NCBI GenBank assembly: GCA_932294295.1
Contig: OW028577.1
Span: 4,121,001 to 4,185,000, forward strand
Source of the DNA: Alitta virens
Taxonomy: Eukaryota; Annelida; Polychaeta; Phyllodocida; Nereididae
Length of the DNA: 64,000 bases
Reading direction: 5' to 3'
Shown: piece by piece, positions 12,101 through 23,954 of the stretch
Layout of the letters: each line of letters opens with the position of its first letter
Position numbering within the stretch: position 1 is the first letter of the stretch
Program-made: the position numbers and the translations under genes
The notes under the pieces: model-generated
What the model was told of the DNA's origin: nothing
Database searches by the model: none
Seen by the model: only the letters and a program-made list of their open reading frames with translations

Positions 12101-15100
12101 TAAAATAATTTCTCAAACTGTTTTAAACAGCAGATATGCAGTTAAAAAATGCTACGCTCACTGAACCTATCAATGATGTATGTTAATGTGGTGAAATTAA
12201 TATTGATTATATTTTTAAAATGTGGATCTGAACAATGCTGAATTATACCAATAGATTTGCAAAACATTTTACATTTTTCTGAATAGACACTAAGAGTATT
12301 TAGGTTATAATATATATTAAAAAAAGAACTAGACTAAATTCTATGCAACCTAATAGCAGGACAGTTTGAAATATATATATATTTTTTTTCATAGTATGAC
12401 TGACAAGCAAAGGTCTCTTTTTATAATTACTAATACTATAGATGGTGTCAAGTGGTCGATTTGCAGGCAGTTACGGGTAGCTAGGCATGAGTAGCGAGGA
12501 TCTATGGAAAAGTACATTTTATAGCAAATTCGGCAATAAAGACAAAGACATAAATTTATATGAACTATAGATACCTTGCCAGTATCTGTTACCTGCAACT
12601 AATACCCTTTAGTCTGTATAAAATAGATCAATTCTTTTTTTTTTTTTGCATGTCTAGACTACATTAACAATTCTTATACAGGTCTCTTTTTAAAGAGAGC
12701 TTTTCTTGTTACCTCAGTGAACCAGTATTTGTTTCGAAGAGGTATTGTAGTTACTATAGCAAAATGATGTCTGTCCAGCGGTGGGTTGGCGGGCAGCAAG
12801 CAGTAAACCGAAACAACGCTGTCATTTGCAAGTTCGCCGAGGACTTCAATGAAAAGCACATAAAACCTGTTTGCATTGAAAAAAGGTTACGTTCTGTGCA
12901 TTGGCACTCATATACTATGACTTTGATGTATGCATAATAACTAACCCAGTGCTAGATTTGCAAGAAAGTTCCAATGCAGATATCGTGAGTTTGTCGGACT
13001 AACTACTGCATATCACTAGTCCTTATGACCTAGTTTTGCCTTTTTGATAGTCACATTGACATTCTACCTGCAAGAAACATTCCCAGAATAGCTCAGAATA
13101 TGTCTAAAATAGTGGTTGTGCCTTTTGGGGGTGAAATTAAAAATTCATTTTTCCTTGATTCCACATCTGAGATGCTGTTAGCCCCACATGGTCCCTACCT
13201 GTCCTAATTAGCACATCAGGTGCAGAAATACAGGACGTAAAAGCCTCATCCACCACCAGCACCTGTTAACCCCAGATGGATGAATGTACATCATTGCTAT
13301 AGTAACTACAATACCTCTTCGAACGAATACTCATAAGAAGTATACAATTCGCAATACAATAACATGTTCCGTTGAATAACCTACACCAAAGATTATCGAT
13401 CATTTCTATGTCGTGTTTGAAATAAGATGTATGCAATCATCCAAGACGACCATTTATGGCTACAGCTATCGGATAACCAATTATAAACGCAAGTAGTCCA
13501 GACGACCAGTTTATTTACTGAGTGTTTATATATAGTGTGTGCAATGAACTGGAACGATTGCGAATAGGCCTGCGTAGCCGGTTACGCAGAGTCCAAGACA
13601 AAGGCGGATTTAGGGGGAGATATAGATAGATATATATAGATAGATAGATAGATATTTATTTTCATCGAAATTTAAACATACATGGTTATTAAGACATTTC
13701 ATTATGACACAAATATTTCGATGAGGGGGATGCACAAGAGTTTCGTGGAAACTATGTTTAATTGTGCATCCCCCCCCCCCTCTGTTGCCTACATTTTAAT
13801 TAAAAATATTAAATCAGCTATCTCCGTAAGAAATATTTTCTGATTCCGCCCCTGCAAGATGTCTTAATTTTTGAACACTTGAAATTCTCCCTTTCTTAAA
13901 GCCAACCGAACATCAAAAGTACTAAATATCCTTTTCCTGCCATTTAATTTTGTCCAAAATAGTCATCCTGCAACTTCATTATGCCACATAAAGGTGCTGG
14001 GTATAGTAACTATAGTTCCATACAAAATAAACCTTTAATATTTGTATAACACTTATAACTTAACGTCAAAAGAAATTTGGGATACTGATTACTTTTAGTT
14101 GGTATCATTGGCATTCTATCTGCTCTGGAAACAAAGGAAAGATTAGAACTGAGGCCAGTCAAGTTCATTAGATATTGGAGATTTGTTAAATATTCAACGA
14201 ACAGTAAAGTTCATTTGATATTGGAGATTCGTTGAATATTCAACGAACAGTAAAGTTCATTGAATATTCAATGATTGAATATTCGCCAGAGAGGCAAGGG
14301 AGAAGGGGTTGGTGCCTGGGGGAGAGGGTCACCACGGCCCCTAAATGACCTAACAATCATCCCCCTGCCCCCCTTGACCGAATATCAAATGAATATCAAA
14401 TGATTGAAGATTCGCCAGGGGGGCAAGGGAGCAGGGGTCAGTGCCTGGGGGACAGGGTCACCGCGGCCCCCAAATGGCCTAACAATCATCCCTCTGCCCC
14501 CCTTGACTGAATATCAAATGAATATCTAATGGTTGAAGATTCGCCAGGGGGGCCAAGGGAGAAGGGGTTGGTGCCTGGGGGAGAGGGTCACTGAAGGCCT
14601 TTTGATATTGGAGATTCGTTGAATATTCAACGAACAGTAAAGTTCATTGAATATTCAATGATTGAATATTCGCCAGAGAGGCAAGGGAGAAGGGGTTGGT
14701 GCCTGGGGGACAGGGTCACCGCGGCCCCTAAATGGCCTAACAATCATCCCCCTGCCCCCCTTGACCGAATATCAAATGAATATCTAATGGTTGAAGATTC
14801 GCCAGGGGGGTAAGGGAGCAGGGGTTGGTGCCTGGGGGAGAGGGTCACTGAAGGCCTTTTGATATTGGAGATTTGTTGAATATTCAAAGAACAGGAAAGT
14901 TCATTGAATATTCAATGATTGAATATTCACAGGGGGCAAGGGAAAAAGCGACAGGTCCTGGGGAAATGGTCATGAAGGCCTCCATTTGATATTGGAGATT
15001 GATTGAATATTCAACGAAAAGTAAAGTTAATTGAATATTCAATGATTGAATATTCATTGTAGTCCGGCAGCCAAATCCAGATTTTAGGGGGTACCTTCAA

Positions 15101-18100
15101 ATGTTGTTTATAGTTTTGATTTTGGTGTCAATTGAAAGCTAAGAATGTGTAGATTAAGAATCTGCCTGATGCCCACCTGGCACCCTTGAGCATTTTGCAT
15201 AATTCAAGATGGCGTCCAATATGGCTGCTGAAAGTCAAAATCGCCAATATCTTCTCTCTAAATTACCCTAGAAACACAAATTTTGGGTCTATACCATGGT
15301 TTTTGGGGTCAAAGTATCCATTTCTGACATTGTTATTGGTCTCACACACTTTCTTATAGCAATAACAGAGATATTATGTATTACTTACTTATTATGTATG
15401 ACATTGCAATTGTAATGCAGTATACATTATTAAACTCTATATTATCTTTAACAAAGACCAATTGAGGCTAATTTGTTTGCTCAACACTGTCAAGAGCCAT
15501 ACATCAAGCTCCATTGACATCTGTATCAACAAAAGTTCCAGTCATATGGGGGTGGGCTGTGCAGATGAGTGAGAGGCAATTTAACATTTAAAAACTTAAA
15601 TTCTATGCGAAAATGCATGGGTGTTTGCAGAAGCTGACAGACCAGGTAAATGGGGTACAAATGCCCCAGGTACATGTACATATCCATTCCCAACCTCAGA
15701 CGTGCAGATAAAGGGGACTGGATAAACGAGGCCCTGTTAAACGAGGGTTGATTGTATGCAATAAAACCAAGACCAACCCTCACTTATTTTTTACTCTCAT
15801 GTTAGTCATCAATACATATGTACTACCAGGTCTGTGACCTTTACTGTATTTTGTTGGTTAAGCCTTAAAGGGAGAAATGGTTTCTTTGATATTTCTGATG
15901 AAACTTCACAATGTTTGACAATCCATACTTTAATCAGGAAAGCATCAATCCAGTTGTATCAGTCACTGCCATTAAAACAATCATATTTTGGTGACAATAC
16001 TTTTGTGAGCAATCAATTGATTCTTTAGAGGGAGTTTTTGTTTTACACTAACAGAGTATGTTTCAATCTGAATGATGAGAGTATGTGTTGTTCATTAATA
16101 CTAAGCCGAATAAAATACATGATATCACTGTGACTGATACGTGTATGCATCTGACATCAACAACAATACCTGAAATGGATTCCAAGATATGTGCTTCGAT
16201 TACAACTAGGAGGGGATACTTGTACCTTCAGCCGCACATTACATTTACTTGAAGGTTATCAATGATATTTTTGTTACAGCCAGATGAAAGTATCTGAGAC
16301 CAATTGCAATGGCAGAAATGGATTCTTTGACCCCAAAAACCATGGTAAATAGACCCAAAAATTGTTTCTAAGGTAATTTGGAGAGAAGATATTAACGATT
16401 TTGACTTTCAGCAGCCATATTGGACGCCATCTTGAATTATACAAAATGCTCAAGGGTGCCAGGTGGGCACCCGGCAGATTCTTAATATACTAATCTACAC
16501 ATTCTGAGCTTTCAAATGACACCAAGAACAGAACTATAAACAACATTTGAACCCCCTAAAATTTGGGTTTGGCTGCCAGACTATAGTGAATATTCAATCA
16601 TTGAATATTCAATGAACTTTGCTGTTCGTTGAATATTCCATCATTCTCCAATATCAAATGGTGGCCTTCGGTGACCATTTCCCCAGGCCCCCCTGGCGAA
16701 TCTTCAACCATTAGATATTCATTTGATATTCGGTCAAGGGGGGCAGGGGCATCATTGTTAGGCAATTGGGGGGCTGCGGTGACCCTCTCCCCCGGGCACT
16801 GACCCCTTCCCCCTTGCCCCCCTGGCAAATCTTCAACCATTAGATATTCATTTGATATTCGGTCAAGGGGGGCAGGGGGATAATTGTTAGGCCATTGGGG
16901 GTGGGCCGCGATGACACTCTCCCCCAGGCACCAATCCCTTCTCCCTTGCCCCCCTGGCGAATCTTCAAACATTAGATATTCATTTGATATTCGGTCAAGG
17001 GGGGCAGGGGGATAATTGTTAGGCCATTGGGGGAGGGCCGCGGTGACACTCTCCCCCAGGCACCAATTCCTTCTCCCTTGCCCCCCTGGCGAATCTTCAA
17101 CCATTAGATATTCATTTGATATTCGGTCAAGGGGGGCAGGGGGATGATTGTTAGGTCATTGGGGAGCCGCGGTGACACTCTTCCCCAGGCACCGACCCCT
17201 TCTCCCTTGCCCCCCTGGCGAATTTTCAACCATTAGATATTCATTTGATATTCGGTCAAGGGGGGCAGGGGGATGATTGTTAGGTCATTTAGGGGCCGTG
17301 GTGACCCTCTCCCCCAGGCACCAACCCCTTCTCCCTTGCCTCTCTGGTGAATATTCAATCATTGAATATTCAATGAAATTTACTGTTCGTTGAATATTCA
17401 ACGAATCTCCAATATCAAATGAACTTTACTGTTTGTTGCATATTAAACGAATCTCCAATATCAAATATCTAATGAATTTGACTGGCCTGCATAACTGTTA
17501 GTATTAGAGTTATTTGCAAATTCCACTCTTGTGGGATTAATGGCGTCTTATATTTAGGTTTGAAATGATTATAATTTTTCGTATTTTCCCCTTATCATAC
17601 AATATGAGGTGGTTTGGGCATGTGTAAAACAGCGGAGTACGTTATGCTAATGTCACTATCGAAACCACTATAGAGCTCATATAAAGTAATACGGTAGCGA
17701 TGTTGCACTTTGGGTAAAATTGCATTAGTGAGTTCTGCTCCGGAAATGTAAGTGATACAAATATAGGATAGACACTGGTAATTTCAACAGTAATCCTCTA
17801 TGAACTTTGTTCACTTAATCTTCCCCTGGCTTTATTTCCAAACTAATTGGGGTCGCCGGTGCAGATCCTCCTCCAAATACTCCTGTCCTCTGCTACTAAA
17901 CCTGCCATCCTCATTACCTCCTCCATGCAGTCCTTCTGTCTTCTCTTTAGTCTTCCCCTTCTTCTTCCAGTGCTCGTCTGTCTTACCTCCACACATGCCC
18001 AAACCACCTCCCACATCAAGTTCCACTCTCAATACATCATTTGAACCCTGTCAATTAGGGTCACTCATTCAGATCATCTAGAACTTTGTTTACTGATGGT

Positions 18101-21100
18101 TAAAAATGGCATGCAGTGCAAATAAATGGCCACATAGTAGGTAAAAGGTGTGGCTGGGGTGCCCAGCAAATTTGAAAATATTATCAGATCCAACCTAACC
18201 TTTTTGGTATTGCATTTTGACCAAAGGAACATGCATGTGCAGTTTCATTGAAATTTATGCATTTCTACTTGTAGCACAACTCATGTGAAGTTTTGCTCTA
18301 GTTTATATATTATTTTTCATTGAATTTCCACTATTGTCAGATATTACACTGGATAAATGGAATGTTTTGCTGATTTTTCATCTGGTCATGGGTTTAATCA
18401 TAAGATGTGAGATGCAGGTGCTTATGTAGTGCCCTGAAGACTTTCAGGTTTCAGAAATAAATATCATCAGTGAAATGAGTATGAAAATTAGTATATATAT
18501 ATAATATCGGATGAAGTACGATAGGAGAGTTTCAAAAGCAAAAATATAGATTCATTAGAACTGTGGCATGTTTCTTCATGTTTACCATTGGTATGGAACA
18601 GAAATCCACGTTTTTACATATATATTTCAACTTACAGATTGATCTATATTACAAATACATTAAAAAATCTCAAAATCTCAAGACCTTCAAGCTATCAGTT
18701 GAGCAGTACTACAAAATGGTTGTTACAGACCTGTAACTCACTTCTATTGACAAGACGCATGACTATGTAAAATCGGCAAAACATTCCATTTACCCAGTGT
18801 AAAATCTGACAATAGCTTAAAATTCTATGAAAAATAGTATATAAAGTAGTGTAAAACTTCACGTGAGTTGTGCTATAGGCATAAATGCATCAATTTCATT
18901 GAAACTGCACGTGTATGTTCCTTTGGTTAAAAGGCCATACCAAAAATAAGTTAGGTTGGATTGGGTAACTTTGGGGCACCAGCCACACCCTAATAGTAGG
19001 CCTATACAAGCCATTAAAATTGTTCAACAAATTTATGTAGTTCAGCAACTAGATATTATACTGTCTTTTATGTGTTATTCTTGTCCATCCAAGACAATCA
19101 AAATTGACAATGGTAAACGAATTCCAAATCAATAGATGTTTTTCAAGCAACTTTGATAATAATATAGATCTATATCTATTTAATAATAATCTATTGTTGT
19201 CATCATCCAGCTACATGCACAGTACATGGAGTTTACCTATGGATTTAAATTCTTATCCCATTTGTATATCTTAATCGCCTTTTAAGAGGCAAATATAAAA
19301 TCAATATCAATATATGGCAAAGTTTGATAATTGGACAAGGAGTCTAAATAACAACCTGCTAGTCTTGATAGTGCTTGTTACATAACAGACAATGGAAAGG
19401 CTTATGTAAACCCAGGTGTCACAGAGATGACAGGGGGTAAAGTATTGATGCTGTGTATTGATTTCAGACTTTGTGTATTGGTCAGGGAAATAGTAGTTTT
19501 GGCTCGTTTGATTTTCCCTTATTGTTAAGGTAATATGTAATATCTAATATTTAAAGAATACAACAATAAGATGAAATATAGACTAACTTTTATGGCTATC
19601 ATTACACAATATGGTCATGCTAGGTTAGTGAATGTAGGAAATAATTTTTAGCATTTTTTTAAATTGTCCAACATTATGAAAAAAGCATAAGGGAATGGTC
19701 AAAATTTAAATTGGAAAGATAAAGTACTATGATTAAGATATGTCATTTGCAAAATTTCATTCATGAAGGATGAATAGTGTCTTTGATATGGAGGTTTGAA
19801 AACTCAAGACTTTCGAACAGAAAAAGAATGATATGGGTGTCAAAATGCAGTTCATAAGGAGAACTGAAAGTAATTTTTTTAATTTTCACCTTATCATGCA
19901 AATTCCATATTATTTATGCACTATTTTAGCCATATTCTGGCAAATATTTAGGTATATTTAGGTAGGTGCAGTAGTGCACGAGTTCTGCCCCGGAAACGAA
20001 ATAAATGATTTATTTCTATTTTCTAACCCTAACCCTAACCTAACCCTGAGACATGTCAATGTGGCTATCAAAAGGCATAGCTAGGCCTAATAGGGCATTA
20101 CTGTATGAAATTTCTTTTGGGCAATGCATTAGTGCTCCGGAACCGAAAGTGTTTTAAAACTATGAAAAAAAAAAGCATGGTTACCTGGCATACCACAGGG
20201 AAACTCCATGTACCGTACTGAATATAGTGACAACAATAGATTTAATAGATGTTATAATTATAATGCTTCCTGTTGATTGGAATTCCTTTAATTATAATTC
20301 TCTTAGCGTTTGTAATATTTCAATTAATCAATCAAACAAATTTTTGTTTTGCAGGACCAGTTGGTGAAGCAGATGACAGCACTGACAAAGAGTAGAGTAT
20401 ATGAGAGACATTTTCACTGGATAAATTTTACGAAGTAAGATATACATCAGGAAAGGGGGATTAATATTTCTCCGCAGCTACAGTAACTTTGATTGCTAGA
20501 TTCTTTGCAACTGCAGATATTTTTTGCAGCAAAACTGCACAGGAAATTATATATCCCTCAGCGAATTGGGGTCTATGGCAGTGTCTTTGTTGAGGACAGC
20601 CCCTGCATGCATATGCAGCAGCAAAGGCACTTCCATTGCAAAAATAAAATGTATGCAAGGTCACCCATGCACTAAGTCTAGATGGCATTTTCAAAAGTCT
20701 ATATTAAACAAATTTTAGAAATAACATCTTCAGATGTGGATGCAGTGTCCATAGATAATTTGGCTGTGGATGGTTATGTGACAACCTTTGGTGAAGGGGC
20801 CATCATGCAAGAAGAAGAAATATGGAGTGCCCTTGGACGTGTCGCCTTTGCACTAAGAAAACTTTACCTGAAATTGCATCCGTGGTTTGACCACTTCAGT
20901 ATTCGAAAATTATCTTTTTCTGTATAATGAATTGTACCTGTCCAAAAAAGTGATCTGTCCATGGGAGTCAAAAAATAACTAATTTAAGGACCAACACGGT
21001 TTCACACAAATGAACACGGTGTAAAGGCCAGTTATATCCGCAAAGGCACCATGTAAAATCCGGTAAAACTCCGCACTCTCACGGGACAGTCGTGTTAACT

Positions 21101-23954
21101 CCGTGTTGCTCCTTGTTGCCACCGTATTGCCCTCGTGTACACACCACCAAACATTTATTTTTTGTTGACATTTTCAGCTCTTTGATCCCGGAACCCCCCG
21201 GAGTGAAAGAAATTTTACCCCGGGACACTCCGTCGTCTGATCCGACTATGTGTGAAGGGCCCTTAAACATTGCGAAGGTGTTGCTAAAAATTTTATTCAC
21301 CTCTCCTGGTCCCTATCCAACGATGGGTCACCGAATGTATGGTCAAGGCTGGTCCCCAGTATTTTCACAAGGGCAAACACCACCACTACACCAGGACCCA
21401 GTGCAATCCCAAAGGGAAATGCACCTGCATTTCAGCAACTATATACTCAGTGAAGGAACTATATACTTAGTGAAGGGGGCAGACTTGTTGACCAGGGCTA
21501 ACCTGTCAGTGCAGGGGCCAGCATTCATCAGACTTCCAGGTGAAGGGGCCAACCATACTTCTTGATGATGGGGGCAACCAAACTCAGTGACAGCTGACAA
21601 ATTGGCAAAATCATTTGGAGGAAGGTGCATCAATATTGGGGGTATAGGGTGGTAGATGCCAGTGCCTCCCTCATGAATGATGATGCTTGTTTCACCAAAA
21701 TTTCTCTGTGAAGGGGCCAGTTGAAGAGGGCATTATCATTCACCAAATTGAAAGTTTTGGTGGCCCGTCACCAAGTAACTTGGTTGCCCCCATTAACGAG
21801 TTTAGTTGCCTTTCTCACCAAGAAGTTTGGTTGGCCCTTTCACATGGAAATCCATATGCTGGCCCCTGCACTGACAGGTTATAGCCCTGGTCAACAAGTC
21901 TGCCCCTTCACTAAGTACAAAATGTACATATATATAGTTGCTGAAATGCAGGTGCATGTCCCTCCGGGATCACACTGGGTTTCAGTGCGGTGGTGTTGGC
22001 CCCCAGAATGGGGGAATTCGGTCTCACCAGATCCGTCTCCCCCAGACGACCACCTTTCTCCCCCATCTGACATGAATCTTGCACAACGGGGTGGAAGACA
22101 TGTCCATCAAAGGGTGTCTATATGCAGTGCAATAGCCAAAACAGTCTTTAGCCACTGCAGTTCAAAAACAATTGCGGTAATATATATATATACATGTTGT
22201 ATGTCATTTTTACTAATTGAACAGAATTTTAGAAGAACCAATAAACATAAATTGGGTGTGTCTATTGGCACTGTGTATGCAGTATACTGCCAGAACCCCA
22301 TGGGATCCAAAGGGGCATATATCCACGTCAGTAACTGCTCGGTGAAGGGGGCATACTTGTTGACCGGGGCCAACATGTCTTAGTGCAGGAGTCGGGGTGC
22401 CTCAGGCTTCCAGTTGGAGGTGCATTTATTAACCAACCTTCCAGGTGATGGGGGCAACCAAATTTCATGGTGTTCTTGGTATTGGGAGCACCAGTATTTA
22501 GGTGAAGGGGGCAAGTTCAAGCCTTTCCCCTCCCATGAATGATGATGCCCTATTCACTAAAACATCTTCGAGGGGGGGGGGGCTGGTATCTACCAATATC
22601 CTATGCATGGCCACTGCATCTTCAGTGTATACCTAGCAAAATTGTCTATATTTGATGGATTTCATGCATATCGAGACATAGACATGTTCGCTGCAGCACC
22701 TAGGGTGCGCCATGGCTCTAATCACTGGCGCCTCCTACCCAAGGCCATGGAACTAGTAAGCCTACCAATTAACTGATTAATATTATATCCCCAATTTAAA
22801 CAATACTTGGATGCTTGTAATAATATATTCGCCACTCAGTGGCATATATTAGATAATAGAAGCTTCTACAATCTTTATTATATTATAACCAGAACTTTAA
22901 TTTATAACACATTTTGATTGTATAATTGTGTTTTCAGATTCAATGCTGATGTGCCGGTTTATATCAACATTGTAAGAGATCCACTCGATAGACTGGTTTC
23001 CAGTTATTACTTTTTGCGAAATAACTTACGTCACATTTACAAAAATGTAAGTTATATTTACCTGAAATTACAAAGCCAGTAATGAATGTCTTTTACTTAA
23101 TATCAGTTAATTAACTTGTTAAAATTTTTGCCAGGTAAACAAAGAATCGTATGATGCCTGTGTTCAAAACCGAAGGGACAACTGCATCGGTGATGACTAC
23201 AAAGGCTACTTCGCAATCATTCCATTTTTTTGTGGCCAGCATCCTCAGTGCAGGTAATTTACAGTATTCTCCAATGGTACGATAGAAAGCTTTTCAATGC
23301 TTATTTTAATTCAAAGTCAAAATGCTTTTATTTTAGCAGGGTGGCTTATCCATGCAGTATCTAACTGGTTTTCAATAAGGCCCTGACAAATTGTGCAAAA
23401 TAGTATATCATCCGCATGTGGTTTAATCGTGTTTTTTTTATCAGTATGTATGTACAAGCACATTGCATCAGCCCTTGATGGATAACGGGTTACCTATATC
23501 TCTACACAGGCACAATGTAGAAATGAAAATGTTTACCGTTTCAGAAAAGACAGCGATTTCGCTCTGAACTGTGCTAAGAAAAATTTATTGCAACATTATG
23601 CATTGGTAGGACTTACAGAAGACCTTTACAGTTTCACCAGAGTGCTGGAGTTCAAATTTCCATCATATTTTAAGGGAATGACAAGCCTTTTTAATCGCAC
23701 AGGTATAACATTTTCGCCTAATTATGTAAAACATATTTATTTTAAAAGCTAGGGAGTTGCACCAATATTTTTTTTCCTTTTCAGGTAGTCACATGAGGAA
23801 ACGGTTTGGTACAAAACGTAAAATTCTTCCACAAGAATCTACAATACGTTTGATGAAAAAGAAACTATTTCGAGAATACGATTTCTACAGTCTAGTTAAG
23901 CAGCATTTTTATAATACAGTACGAAAACTCAACTCTCTGGATTCTGTTCAATAA
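9136..23954 (+). CDS. Uronyl 2-O-sulfotransferase-like Golgi glycosaminoglycan sulfotransferase
   Basis: Predicted to transfer sulfate from PAPS to the 2-O position of a uronic acid in a glycosaminoglycan chain, in the Golgi lumen. Exons: 9136-9225, 11224-11487, 20355-20434, 22938-23046, 23135-23253, 23545-23702, 23785-23954; all joins keep frame (329 aa). Residues about 8-27 form a signal-anchor membrane helix, giving type II topology. The 5'-phosphosulfate loop is YNRVPKTGST (76-85). The RHFHWINF block (136-143) carries the paired histidines that supply the catalytic base in HS2ST/UST. The 3'-phosphate motif is INIVRDPLDRLVSSYY (154-169). IIPFFCGQHPQCR and REYDFYSLVKQHF resemble UST more than HS2ST. 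Potential N-glycosylation sites include N56 (NIT) and NFT at about 143. It is shorter than vertebrate UST. It could instead be a pipe-type or lineage-specific family member. Confidence 0.85.
9226..11223 (+). other. Sulfotransferase intron 1
   Basis: Non-coding apart from the SINE at 9385-9510 and a 14-bp poly-G run at about 10322-10335. Other open frames are short and featureless. Confidence 0.6.
9385..9510 (-). repeat. tRNA-derived SINE (class II tRNA-like head)
   Basis: On the minus strand an A-box-like GTGGCTGAGTTGTC (about 9477) and a B-box-like GGTACAAATCCC (about 9415) are spaced as in a tRNA with a long variable arm. The stem pairing looks eroded and the head continues into an unrelated tail, so I call a SINE. 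It sits in sulfotransferase intron 1. Confidence 0.6.
12732..13323. mobile_element. MITE-like element with 35-bp terminal inverted repeats
   Basis: The left arm TTCGAAGAGGTATTGTAGTT (12733 on) is the reverse complement of the right arm AACTACAATACCTCTTCGAA (13304-13323), and the match extends through ACTATAGCAAAATGATG. The body is about 590 bp and non-coding. The stretch near 13137-13200 resembles 60636-60715, so part of the body is dispersed. Confidence 0.7.
13617..13660 (+). repeat. (GATA)n microsatellite
   Basis: Interrupted GATA/TAGATAGA repeats, possibly the tail of a decayed LINE. Confidence 0.8.
13723..13780. mobile_element. Short hairpin closed by a G/C homopolymer run
   Basis: GAGGGGGATGCACAA pairs with TTGTGCATCCCCCC and continues into a run of about eleven C. 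It is one of several G-tract hairpins in the window. Confidence 0.5.
14153..17487. mobile_element. Foldback element: two arms of about 1.19 kb with tandem-repeat cores
   Basis: The element lies in sulfotransferase intron 2. The left arm starts GGCCAGTCAAGTTCATTAGA at 14153 and the right arm ends with TCTAATGAATTTGACTGGCC at 17487. The inner arm limits match at about 15345 and 16295, so each arm is about 1193 bp around a loop of about 950 bp. The outer arm parts are tandem units of about 130 bp, each with a GAATATCAAATGAATATC block, a CGCCAGGGGGGCAAGGG block and a CTAACAATCATCCC block, plus nested GAATATTC palindromes. The inner arm parts are unique (GCTCAAGGGTGCCAGGTGGG on the right arm, inverse on the left). 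No transposase is visible. The architecture is that of a foldback element, such as the sea urchin TU type. Confidence 0.85.
17843..18035 (-). pseudogene. Non-LTR retrotransposon C-terminal remnant
   Basis: On the minus strand one frame reads GRRRGRLKRRQKDCMEEVMR and then MAGLVAEDRSIWRRICTGDP, closing with a stop at 17843-17845. This is the familiar C-terminal tail of endonuclease/RT LINE polyproteins. Upstream the frame is broken, although GGTGGTTTGGGCATGTG (the RWFGHV block) remains. A second copy of that block lies on the plus strand at about 17611. Confidence 0.7.
18135..18999. mobile_element. Second long inverted-repeat element in intron 2
   Basis: The left arm (18135-18422) reads TAGGTAAAAGGTGTGGCTGG and onward. 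The right arm (18726-18999) ends CACCAGCCACACCCTAATAG and pairs with it along about 270 bp with scattered mismatches, for example GGAATGTTTTGC/GCAAAACATTCC. The loop is about 300 bp. No coding sequence. Confidence 0.75.
20023..20047 (+). repeat. Short interstitial telomere-like array
   Basis: About four CCCTAA units with one indel. It matches the TTAGGG-type repeat used by most animals. It is too short to suggest a chromosome end. Confidence 0.7.
21342..22600. repeat. Inverted and direct copies of a repeat with GTGAAGGGGGCA motifs
   Basis: The left copy at 21342-21600 is matched in inverse orientation at 21760-22005. Shared blocks include ATGCACCTGCATTTCAGCAA, GACTTGTTGACCAGGGCT and CTGTCAGTGCAGGGGCCAGC. 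A third, direct and more diverged copy runs from about 22325 to 22600 (CTTGTTGACCGGGGCCAACA). The inverted pair would form a large imperfect hairpin centred near 21720. Reading frames across it are by-products of the repeat. Confidence 0.75.
22573..22582 (+). repeat. Poly-G run
   Basis: An uninterrupted run of about ten G within intron 3. Confidence 0.85.

Larger units (their letters stand above)
17700..20170 (+). repeat. Three related copies of a CTCCGGAA-containing repeat
   Basis: GAGTTCTGCTCCGGAAA (about 17732), GAGTTCTGCCCCGGAAA (about 19980) and ATTAGTGCTCCGGAACC (about 20129) are embedded in loosely similar surroundings. Element borders are not resolvable by eye. Confidence 0.4.
11488..20354 (+). 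other. Sulfotransferase intron 2
   Basis: An 8.9 kb intron built largely of repeats: the 12.7 kb MITE, the G-tract hairpin, the foldback element, a LINE remnant, the 18.1 kb hairpin and a short telomere-like array. From 11488 to 12731 and from about 19000 to 19970 I see nothing but AT-rich unique sequence. Confidence 0.7.
20435..22937 (+). other. Sulfotransferase intron 3
   Basis: Dominated by the GTGAAGGGGGCA repeat family described at 21342-22600. From 20435 to 21340 and from 22620 to 22937 I see no recognisable element. Confidence 0.6.

Noticed and set aside
16598..17104. 168-codon minus-strand open frame
   Set aside because: It is the translation of the tandem monomers of the foldback arm; the peptide repeats with the DNA unit and has no domain.
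20023..20047. Chromosome end
   Set aside because: Only about four telomere-like hexamers within an intron.
21092..22383. Open frames of 157 and 220 codons in sulfotransferase intron 3
   Set aside because: They run across inverted copies of a GTGAAGGGGGCA repeat, differ between copies and lack domain signatures.
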